Assembly: GCA_023334545.1 (NCBI GenBank) | Contig: JAADVB010000174.1 | Coordinates: 1 to 40,352, forward strand | Length of the DNA: 40,352 bases | Origin: Salisapilia sapeloensis | Taxonomy: Eukaryota; Oomycota; Peronosporomycetes; Peronosporales; Salisapiliaceae | Reading direction: 5' to 3' | Part shown: piece after piece, positions 10,001 to 19,303 of the stretch | Layout of the letters: every line of letters starts with the position of its first letter | Numbering within the stretch: the stretch's first letter is position 1 | Program-made: the position numbers and the translations under genes | Notes under the pieces: model-generated | What the model was told of the DNA's origin: nothing | Seen by the model: the letters and a program-made list of their open reading frames with translations, nothing else | Databases searched by the model: none

Positions 10001-13000
10001 GACGGCCAGCACTTGATGCCAGACGTCCACGACCTTTTTACACCCGCCTAGTCGACTGTTCCACATGTTGACCATGTGCTGCTTGTATGCGAGCGCCTGG
10101 TCCTGCTTGTCTGCTTGTTGCGCGAGTTTCTTGTACTCGACAATCTCCTGCAGTTCACTCAGTTGCTGGAGCGTCACGACGGATCGATAGGCTCGAGAGT
10201 AGGACTCACCTACGAGTGCACCGAGCTTGGCGTCAAGAGACTGGCGCGCTTCGTCAATGAGGCTCTCTGCGTGCGAGAACTCGTTTCGATGGACCGCCAG
10301 GACAGACCTGTACAGGTGCACTTGCGTGAGCGACTCGTCGGACGGGAGGTCGTCCAAGACAGACGATGAGGACGGCGTGACTTCCGCCACGTATGCCTCC
10401 ATCTTGTCCCAATGCGAGAGCCACCAACTCGCTCGAGCGCCGAGCATGGCTACTTTCTTGAGAGGAGACGTCTGTCGCTCTTTCTCCGAGTCTTTGGATC
10501 GACTCTGCTTCCCCCGCGTGTACGTCGCGAAAGCTCCTTCTCGACGTTGACTATGTGCCTTGGAAGTGGATCGAAGGTGCTGCCAGAGCTTTTCTGCCGT
10601 GGCTGCTAGATCCTCCCACTGCCCCAGTGCTTCGAGACATCGCATCTTGCCCATATGCGCATCGACATCCATACTCTCCTTCTCTTGAGCGATGCGCTTT
10701 TCATACAGTTCCAGTGCTGTCTGATACTCTCGTAGCTTTTCAAACCACGTCTCATGCACTTCTAGACGTCGTCCGTATCGTTGTTGGGCGAACTTTAGTA
10801 TCCCGACAGCAGCTTCTGGGAGTCCGAGTTGATTGTTCGTGGCAATGAGCTCTTCTAAGTGCGCTGGAGGAGCGAGTTGATGGAACTCTAGCTCTTTATA
10901 ATGCAAAGCCTTGGCATACGCATGACATCGCTGGGCTAGTCTCGCGAGTTCCCAGACTTCAATCGGCAGCGATTCAAAGTCATGCTCCATGAACTCTGCT
11001 AGATTCAATAACGTCTGGAGGATCTCCGCAGGGACGGTCGGGTTCCGAAAGGCTGTCTTTAACGCTACGACGAGATAGTCTCGATGGTCGTCGTAGAGCT
11101 CAGACCAGCAGGAGACAAAGGCAGAGTTGAAGAGAGCCATTGCGAGGGGATTGTACACTTGTGCGAGGGAGCAGCAGGCTCGTAAGGCTGGAGAAGGAGA
11201 TTCACGCAAGAGTTCGATGGAAAAGCGACGCATCCACTCGAGCCAGTCTTCCTTGGTACTCCGCTGCGACGCCTCCCAAGCTCTCCGCAGGTTTTGCTGA
11301 TTCACGTGCGGCCTCGCAGTGGCTGCGACAGGCCCCGCTGCAGCTCCTCCTTTCGAAGCTTCGACTTCGCTCTGGAGTTTCTGGACGTTTGAACGAAGGA
11401 ACGCTCGGTCATGCAGGATGGACGGAGGGACGGCTTGTCCTTTCCGAAGCGAGTCGACTGCCTGGAGGACGACTTGAACCATGCCATCGATGACATCGAC
11501 GTGACTGGATGAGTGTGGGAGGGAAGACAAGAGCTGCTGGACGAGCGGCTGGAAGTTCAGGAATTCGTGCTGGAGTTGGAAGGCAAGAGCGCAGAGTGCA
11601 AAGAGAACGACTTCGGAGAGTTGGTTGAGAGCTGTTGCAGACGAGGGAGACGCCTGGCGCTTAACGACTCGTGCCAGAGGCTGGAGGATGCGTGGACCGG
11701 CGTAGTGCTCAAAGGTGGCGACGGCGCTGAGTCTCGCGAGAGCGTAGATGGTCGTCGTCTGGACGTGGAGAGACGTCTCCGGCGCTTCGAGTAGACTCAC
11801 GAGCGCCGGGACGAGCAGATAGACATAGTCCTGAACGGCATCTCCAAAGACGATGATGGCTTGGACCAGCAGTACTTGCAGGTGCGCGCGTTCCGGCGTC
11901 GCGTGCGCCGTCTGCGGTCTGTCCTTTGGCGTCTGGAGCGCAACGGAGACGACGCCAGTGATGTCAGCAATGTCCAAGAGTTCCGGATGCGGCTCCAGCA
12001 CTTGCAAGATACGCGGGAGGAACTGCGGGAGATAGTCTGCTCGAAAGTCCGCGGGTGCAGCCGTCGCAATGTGTTCTAGCAGTCGAACGATGTGGCTCAT
12101 GTGTGCATCCCAGAAACGTAGTGCGAGCATGACGATGGAAGGGAAGAACGGACGCATGTGTGTCCCGACGATCGCGACGAGGTTTGTTAGTTGGAGGAAG
12201 AGCGATTCGCGCAGTCGTTGCTCACCTTTCGCCAGGACTTTGAGAAAAGGTGGGAGGATGTACTTTAGGAAGGGAACACAACGCGTGGAGAGACTTTTGA
12301 AGATGAACATGATGGCCTGGATGACACCATGGTGATGGGCACCGAGGCTCGGGTCCTTGAGGATCCGGAGGAGAGCGTGGATAGCGACTGTTGGAAAGTA
12401 GCTGTCGTCTGTAGGCGACAGGTCCGTCGGGTCGAGCTCTGCGTTGCTTTCCGGAAGCACCTTTTCAAAATCTTCGAGCGAGTCGGAGGACGCAGCAGTG
12501 TCTTGACTCGAGTCAGCAGAGCGCGTGCCGATCGGAGCAGCCGTGAAGAGCTGGAGTTCAATCTGCTGCTTCTCGTCCAACATCTCGTCTGCGTTCTCCA
12601 TCTTGAAAGCAGCCAAGTCGAGGCATACACCAAGGTTCTCTAGCTGCTCTTCTAGTGCTGGCACATCCATGTGACTCGCGTTCTCTTCCTTCTCTTTTTT
12701 CAGCTCTAGACGAGACCGGACGCTCGACTTGCTTGTGCACAGACTGAACTTGTACGGATCTAAAGCGCCTAGTACGCCAATGGTCTTCATCGCGTCTCGA
12801 CGGAGAGGCCAGGGCGTCGCGGCAGTGTGTTGGATCATCTTGAGCAGAGTCCCGAGGAGCGTAGGAGACGACAGGTACGGCCGGACGACGTTCCCAGTGC
12901 TCTCTGCGACTTGAGCAAGTGTCCGAAGAGCTGTCTGTCGTTTGTCCAGACCTACGTGTTCCTGCAGCATGTCGATGACGAGAGGGAAGACATAGTGTTC

Positions 13001-15289
13001 GTACGGAGATAGTTGTGTTCTCGCCACGGCAGACAGTTCTCCAACGGTCACTAGCACGGCATTCGCAAGCGACGTCTCTGCGAAGCGTACGAGGTTTGGT
13101 AGAAGGACCTGGAGGAGTCGGACCATATATGGATCCACGAGTCGTTGTCCAGCACGTACGAGAGAGCCGAGTAGTCTCGTGCTTTCTTCTCGAATGCGCA
13201 TGTCGGATGTATGCTGCAGCTCGGTTAGGAGCTGAATGAGCAGTCGACGTAGAGGAGGGAGAACAAAGGCCGGGTTCTTGTCTGCGACACGACCGATGAG
13301 TCCCATGGCCGTGTCTCGAATGTCTGCGACCTCGTCGTTGAGAAAGGTGAAGAGCTGAGTGAGATGACTCTCTTGACTCAGCACCTGGTCGAAGCGAGGA
13401 CACAGGGCTTGGAGGACGCTCCGACGAACACGTGCCTCTGGGTCGGAGATGCCGACCGTCAGGACTTGCGTCAAGACGACGTCTGTCACTTGAGCGCTCG
13501 GTCCACGTCGTACGACAGCTTGGGACTTGGGTGGTAAGAGGAGCTGGCAGCACGTGACGACGGCTTGGTCTCGGATCCGAGCGTCTGGATGCGAGAGGTA
13601 GAGTGCGATGCCGTCACGTACGAAGGCTAGGAGAGAAAAGTGGTCGCTAAAGTCAAAGCCTCCAAGCGCTCGGAGGGAGAGGAGGATGCGTTGGACGTCG
13701 TTGATGCTATCTCCCTTGAGGAGTTTATTCGGAGCAGACGGGACGAGTGGCATGGTGGATGGAGCCGACCCGGTGGACGACAGGAGTGTCCATATCTCTC
13801 GCAAAAGACGCTCCTGGATGTATGCGAGGGCCGGGGGAACGTATGACGCGACGTCACCTAGAGACTGTATGAGTGCATCGGATAGACCTGTCTGGACCAT
13901 GGCTTCCACGAGTCCATGTGGACCAGGGAGGAAGCGATGGATACGGTCGCCGGATGCTTGCGCTAACTGGCTGATGCACTCGAGTGTCTGGAGCAGACAT
14001 GGTTGATGTCGAGAGCGTTTCTTATGGCGACGAGAGTAGAGCGAGAGGCTGTCGAGAAGCAAGTGGATAAGGTCGTCCATACGAGACGCTAGTGCTTCTC
14101 CTCCCACTGCTAGCGACAATTTTCCTAACGCCGCTAAAGTCGTCCCGCGTTCATCTAACGAGTTCGTGTGGAGACTTACGCGTCGTAAGAGGTGGGCGAG
14201 AGACGTGTCGAGGTACTGATGGACGAATGCGCCCGGACAGAATGCTGCGAGCTGAGGTAATAAGAGACATACGCTTCGATTCACGAGGGTGTTCTTGTCG
14301 TCTTTGAACATGAGCACGACGTCACAGACTTCCCGGAATCGAGGCAGCATGAAACCTCCAGTCGTGTGCAGCATCTCACCGAGGACGAGGAGAGAGCCAT
14401 GGACGCTCTCGGGACTCACTTGCGTACTGACCGACAGCGTGGACGAGGCAGAGGACGAGAGCGTGCGTTGACGAGGCTGCGGCTTGTCGCCTGTTAGCGC
14501 CTCAAAGACATGGTCGTACACTTGGCAGTACCACTGCACACGGTGTCTCGCACGTCGATGGGCGATGAGCTCGAGACACGCAGACACGGCACTTGTCGCA
14601 GCCTCTCGGATCTCCGTCCGAGGGTCTCGCACGGCGCCCCAAATGGACTGGAAGAAAGTCGGGAGATGGACGTGGAAGAGCGTCGCGGCGGATAGAGCAA
14701 GTTCACGCAGGACAAAGCATGCTGCGAGACGCCGTTGGTTGTATACCGCATCATGACGTTCGATCTGGAGCCACTCGAACGCTCTTGTGATCTCAAAGTC
14801 GACGGACGCCGCGACGATGGTACCACTGACGCCGCTCGTGGAGCGAGAGAGGTTGCTCGATGAGTCTAACGGAGCAGCGGATGTGGATGGAGACGAAGAG
14901 GCTAGTTTACCCAGTGCTTTCGATGCTGCCAAGAGCGCTGGTGTCGTCGCATAGGCGTGAGCAAAAAAGTTGCGGAGGTAGTTGGCGAAACGTATGATCT
15001 GCGCTTCCGATGCGAGTTCAATGAGACTATTGAGTGCTGCTAAAGCACCGAGTTGGTCTAACTCACTCTTGGATTGCAATAAAGATGCGATCTTGGGTAG
15101 CAGCGCTTCATGAATCTCTGCAAGAGGTTCTGCGGCGTGGGGAGCTAGTTGGCGAGAGAGCAAGTGGACGACTGTAACGAGCTCCTCAGCACGTTTTTGA
15201 CGATCGGAGGCACTCTTGACGGACAAGTGGGCAACGAGACGTTGTACGACCGTCTCAATGTGCTCCTTATCAGACGCTGGCGCCTGCAT
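7040..15289 (-). CDS. TOR: Target of rapamycin (TOR) serine/threonine kinase
   Basis: One uninterrupted frame of 2749 codons, close to the 2550-aa size of animal mTOR. Order: N-terminal HEAT solenoid (about 1-1250), a conserved helical stretch starting near 1333 ([13 protein letters not shown]), FAT domain (about 1430-2090), FRB domain from about 2100 ([20 protein letters not shown] ... [11 protein letters not shown]), PI3K-like kinase with [11 protein letters not shown] near 2277, GLGDRHPSN near 2426 and HIDFGD near 2446, and the C-terminal FATC ending [12 protein letters not shown], identical in style to mTOR. TOR in TORC1/TORC2 couples nutrients to growth. The FRB Ser and Trp residues known to matter for FKBP-rapamycin binding are present. 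About 185 residues between kinase end (near 2513) and FATC form a long Pro/Ser/Glu-rich insert. It diverges from the GPR107-type gene with 225 bp between starts. Confidence 0.97.
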   Translation of the reverse strand: [2749 protein letters not shown]

Positions 15290-15310
15290 CTTGGGCCAAT
15301 ACCTCCTGGA

Positions 15311-15323
15311 GCAGTCGAAATGA
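15311..15323 (-). promoter_or_regulatory. Initiator-like element of the TOR gene
   Basis: On the minus strand this reads TCATTTCGACTGC, 22-34 nt before the TOR ATG. The TCATTTCG core resembles the oomycete initiator. It lies inside the 225-bp divergent promoter shared with the GPR107-type gene. Motif evidence only. Confidence 0.35.
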
Positions 15324-15514
15324 TAATGATGGTGCAGGTTTGACCGAATACAAGATCTGTACTACTAGAGCTATTCCAGGTGAACGAACGATTGTAGAAA
15401 TAAAAGAGCTGCTAGTATACAAGATCAGTAGAGGAATAATTAGTTTTGTTCTAACTGCTTTTGATAAATATAAGAGCGACCTAGAGTCAGGTAATAACGT
15501 TGGGAGCATACAGT

Positions 15515-17067
15515 ATGCGCGGTATTGTGCTCTTCCTCTTGTTCCTGGCACAGGTACAAGCGCTCGTGCAGTATTGGGACTTTGAGGAAGAAGACAGAGA
15601 TGCTTTCTTCATTGAACGCTTTGGGTTTCAAGACGGTGGACAATTGGACCTTGGTGTAAGAGGCGTCAAGTATGTGATGAACGGACAGGAGAAGACCGTG
15701 ACGGCAGGCACACAGGCAAATGCAGTGCGTGCTGGCATCATTGGTGCCCAGGTACGAGGTGTATGCATGCGGGAGGCGTGTATTGTACTCATATAGTGGA
15801 TAGGGAGGAGATATGTTCGAGGTCATGGACCGACTGCATGATCTGAAGCGCCAAGAGACGTGTCTACTAGACGATGATGCGCTCCAGGAGCTACCAAATG
15901 CTCGCATCTACATCAATCTAATGGACCCAGCCACTTGGTCTGTGCTATACAACCCACATCTACTAACGAGATGCTGACGGAGTAGTCGTAGGCAGCTGAA
16001 CGAAACGATCGCCAAGGACAAGACGGCCTATGCTCCTGGCTTTTACTACTTTCTCTACGCTCAGTGTAGTCATGAGCCAACACGACTCTCCTTCGAGATG
16101 GCAGCCAAGTTCCAGAATGGCGCGACCAACTTTTTATCGACAGGAGACGCTGCTCTCCCGACCGTCTACCTTGTCGCCAGTCTCTCGTTTCTCTTAGCAG
16201 CCATCGCCTGGGGTGTTCATCTCCATAAACAATCCATCCATGTACCTTATTCAATAGAGCAAAGCGTCTAGAAGTATACTTATCCTGGTCTAGGTCCAAG
16301 GCATGCATCACTTGATGACAGCACTCGTGGTCCTCAAGTCTGCGAATCTCCTGGCAAAAGCCTTGCGCCTGCAGTACATGAAGACCTATGGGGACGACTT
16401 GACGTCTTGGAGCGTCGTCTTGTACGTCCTAACGGCCATCAAAGGCGCGTTGCTCTTCACCGTCCTCCTGCTGCTAGGCTCTGGATGGTCCCACTTACGT
16501 CCGCATCTGTCCGTTCGAGACACGCGCATCCTTTCCGTCGTTTTGCTCTTCCAAACCTTTAGCGGCATCTTTCGTGCGACGATCGATGACACGGATGATG
16601 TCGGGACGGAGGCATCTATGCGCTGGCACTTGCTACTACATGTCCTAGATCTTGCTTGTTGCGTCCTCGTCTTCTTGCCACTCCTCGATTCGATCCATCG
16701 CATGCGTCTCGCAGCCGCGACGGATGGTAAGACGCACGTGAATCTCCAGAAACTCCGTCAGTTCCGAAACTACTACGGTCTGCTCCTCTTATACGTGTAC
16801 ACAACTCGTCTCGCAGTCTACTTTGTCGACTCACAGCTGTCGTTCATGTGGACTTGGGTGGCGCCGGCCGTGACGGAAGGTGCGACGCTGGCGTTTTACC
16901 TCCTGACGGCCTACCAGTTCCGTCCGCGAGATCAGAATCCATATCTCAGTGTCCCGACTCGAGTGGATGATTTGAATGAGTTTGATATGGACGATGACGT
17001 CGTTCAACAAGAAGCGAGTGACTTGGAGTTTGGTGATGGTAGGAGACGACAGATTGAACGTGAATAA
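15515..17067 (+). CDS. GPR107/GPR108-type seven-transmembrane (lung seven-TM receptor) protein
   Basis: Four exons: 15515-15751, 15804-15937, 15986-16241 and 16294-17067, with introns of 52, 48 and 52 nt, giving 466 aa. The ATG at 15515 begins a clear signal peptide (RGIVLFLLFLAQVQA). A luminal region of about 165 residues with a few Cys follows; the first membrane helix is near 181-201 and the rest lie in the last exon. Family marks include KGALLF, DLACCVLVFLPLLDSI, ATDGKTHVNLQKLRQFRNYY and the end of the last helix, YQFRPRDQNPYL. This family (PF06814) sits mainly in the Golgi and endosomes of animals and plants with roles in membrane traffic and protein retrieval; a receptor role is unproven. 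The acidic C-terminal tail after residue 440 is cytosolic. It diverges from TOR. Confidence 0.9.
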
Positions 17068-17477
17068 AGGCATTTTGTTTCATGCGACGGAGGGGCGTCT
17101 ATCGATCCGTTTGTATTTATAGAACGATCTGAGAATGGAATGGAAATCGTTCGACTAGATGGAAAATTTAACACACTTCTTCTTCTAAATGCACAAGGGT
17201 GGATTGGAAAGAGAGATGATAGAGAGATGGGAAGAGATAAATCATCCTGGGTACATCTACTTGGACCATCCATCCAGCCGGTGGTACGAAAGATATGTGA
17301 ATGTCCCACGTGCTTGAAGTTGTTTGACAAATAATTGGGAGAAGACAGATCGATCTTGAAAGGGTGGACGGTTTCAGATCCGCCGCGATGGGCGGTCACG
17401 TTCGTGGCTTCCATTCTCCGATTTGCCGTCTCCCCCTCTGGTCCAACCCGACCTGATTCATTCTCTCATCTCGTATC
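17068..17477 (+). other. Intergenic region before the FYVE gene
   Basis: A 410-bp gap between two plus-strand genes. It should hold the 3' UTR of the GPR107-type gene and the promoter of the FYVE gene. No coding frame looks real; an initiator-like site lies at its right end. Confidence 0.5.
17455..17467 (+). promoter_or_regulatory. Initiator-like element of the FYVE gene
   Basis: GATTCATTCTCTC, ending 10 nt before the ATG at 17478. The TCATTCTC core fits the oomycete initiator and lies in a pyrimidine-rich tract. Motif and position only. Confidence 0.35.
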
Positions 17478-18512
17478 ATGCGTACTGGTACACAGCTAGC
17501 GGTTATCTTGGACAATTCGACCGACAAGGAACGTCGGAAGGAGGAAAAGCGTCGACTGAAGGAGGAAAAGCAGAATCAGAAGCGAGCCGATAAAGAACGC
17601 AAGGCGGCCGAAAAGCAGCAGAAGAAGATGGAGAAGGAGGCGGACAAGCGTCGGAAGAATGAGGAGAAGGCGGTGGCCAAGGCTCGTGACGATGATGCCA
17701 AAGAGGAGAATCGGCGGTTCCAGGAGGAGGAAAAGGAACGCAAGAGGCGTGCCAAGGCGGCTGAAAAGGAGCGTAAGAAGGAGGCCAAAAAGGAGGCCAA
17801 GGCCTTGCAACAACAGCAAAAGGAAGAGAAGAAGGAGATGGAGCGACTGGCCAAGGAGCAGCACCAGGCCGAAAAGGAGCGGACGCATGAGGCCAAGAAA
17901 CAACTGCGCAAGGAACGCAAGGTCCGTAACCAGCGAGCTCGTCGTCGCCGTCGTCTCCGCCGCCGTTTGGCGAGACAAAACCGAAGTACGGACGAACCGA
18001 TTGTGGAAACGAGCGACAATCCGCTCGTGCTTCCCCCCGAGTTCCAGAAGCGACCCCACTGCTCCTCGTGCCTTATGCGTTTCCGCCACTTGCCAAAGCG
18101 TGGACGTAGCCACTGCCGTAGCTGCGGCGATAGCTTCTGCCAGCAGTGTCTGAGCAAGAATCAGCATCCGATGCCGTGGTACGGCCTACCAAAGCCGCAG
18201 AAGGTGTGCACTGCGTGTGACGCTGCGTCCTTTGGCAATGCCGACGGCGCCGAACAAGTGGCCGAGAGCTCGAACCCGGTGTCGTCGACGACGGAGAGCG
18301 CGGCGTCTAGTTCGAGAAGCAGTCGTCCAGGATCGTGGAAGAAGGCTCGGTCGCTCAAGCGAGCGCTGTCGCTTCCCATTCGCCCATTGTTGCGTCGTAA
18401 GGAGAGCAAGCAAATGCGCAACCGGGCGTTAGATGCTGATTTACGTACGCTGAAGAATCTACTGAATCCCAAGAGCTCGGAGGCGATTGATCTGTCGACC
18501 CAGGCTGCGTAA
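17478..18512 (+). CDS. Charged-helix protein with a FYVE-type zinc finger
   Basis: A single 344-aa frame. Residues about 15-165 are almost entirely Lys, Arg, Glu, Ala and Gln in an i/i+4 pattern, suggesting a long coiled coil or single alpha helix ending in a very basic block (RRRRRLRRRLARQNR). A finger follows at about 194-247 with four CX2C pairs (CSSC, CRSC, CQQC, CTAC), spaced like FYVE domains. The ligand motif reads RGRSHCRSCGD instead of the usual R(R/K)HHCRxCG. FYVE fingers bind phosphatidylinositol 3-phosphate on endosomes; binding here is inferred and the lost His may weaken it. The tail is Ser-rich with basic patches. Oomycetes have many small FYVE proteins; I cannot assign a specific one. 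A related zinc finger without lipid binding is the main alternative. Confidence 0.8.
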   Translation: MRTGTQLAVILDNSTDKERRKEEKRRLKEEKQNQKRADKERKAAEKQQKKMEKEADKRRKNEEKAVAKARDDDAKEENRRFQEEEKERKRRAKAAEKERKKEAKKEAKALQQQQKEEKKEMERLAKEQHQAEKERTHEAKKQLRKERKVRNQRARRRRRLRRRLARQNRSTDEPIVETSDNPLVLPPEFQKRPHCSSCLMRFRHLPKRGRSHCRSCGDSFCQQCLSKNQHPMPWYGLPKPQKVCTACDAASFGNADGAEQVAESSNPVSSTTESAASSSRSSRPGSWKKARSLKRALSLPIRPLLRRKESKQMRNRALDADLRTLKNLLNPKSSEAIDLSTQAA

Positions 18513-19303
18513 GAGAAGAGACTAGGATGAATTAAGCAATGCATACGTTTGATTTGCGTCTACTCGCACGTGTAGTGGATGGTTGAATGGACTGATTTAT
18601 AAGGATACGCGATATGGGAAGTGCTCTTGATCTCTTGTTTGCCTTATCAATAGTTGGATCAGAGTGTAGATACATGCTTTGCCTACTGTTGGTAGTGACT
18701 TCCTGAGATATGCTTTTGCCTTACTAGCTAGGGGATACGGACGTTTTGGACGGGTGTAGAAGCGCTTGGCAAAGCGACTGCTCTCTCTTCCCGCAGACAT
18801 GCCTCATCTGACAAGTGATCTTATGAATGTCTTCAAAATCAGATCATCTCGATCGAACGAAGCGATGGAGGACGCAGACAGTGATAGCAGGCCAAGTCGA
18901 TGACAGAAAGCATCTTTCGCTACGATATCATTATTCATGTTTCGATTCGTGTCGAATATCATTAAGAGGCACAACGGATGACGAACCGTTGCAACCTTTC
19001 AAGTTGCGGAAACTTCATTAAGTATCGACTTTGTATCCATCCTGTCCTATTCAACATCTATATTCTCTTTGTTTCTGCATTCGATCTCGCTTGTGGACAC
19101 TTGTCTACCACGACGACGACTTGAGGCTTGCTAAGAAATTCAGATGGAAGTTTGTATTCAAAATGAAAGCTCTACTTGCGTCTAGAAATCTAGGAAGGAA
19201 TTCGGATCTCGGCTGTAGGACCCCCTAATAGGTATCTGCACTTGGGTGGCGGCCGCATCTTCAAAATTGGAAATGCAAATGAAAAACATGGTAAAAATCA
19301 AAT
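18513..19303. other. Convergent intergenic region (FYVE gene / kinesin)
   Basis: About 790 bp between the stop codons of two convergent genes; both 3' UTRs should lie here. I find no RNA gene. The only frame worth noting is the minus-strand one listed separately (18597-18800). A 9-bp inverted pair, GACCCCCTA at 19219-19227 and TAGGGGGTC at 19305-19313, includes the kinesin stop codon; it is probably chance. Confidence 0.45.
18597..18800 (-). CDS. Possible small basic protein (67 aa), uncertain
   Basis: A minus-strand frame of 67 codons starting MSAGRESSRFAKRFYTRPKR. The first 40 residues are rich in Lys, Arg, Tyr and Pro and look more protein-like than the last 25, so a short intron or frame decay in the second half is possible. 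I recognise no family; a small organellar or ribosome-associated protein would fit the composition but is a guess. It sits alone between two convergent genes. Chance occurrence is quite possible. Confidence 0.2.
   Translation of the reverse strand: MSAGRESSRFAKRFYTRPKRPYPLASKAKAYLRKSLPTVGKACIYTLIQLLIRQTRDQEHFPYRVSL

Noticed and set aside
12558-13553. 331-aa minus-strand frame
   Set aside because: Out-of-frame shadow of TOR; Arg/Ser/Thr-rich composition without domains, whereas the TOR frame shows clear HEAT-type sequence.
17496-18167. 223-aa minus-strand frame with long Leu runs resembling membrane helices
   Set aside because: It is the complement of the Lys/Glu-rich helix of the FYVE protein; the Leu/Phe runs come from reading AAG/GAG backwards.
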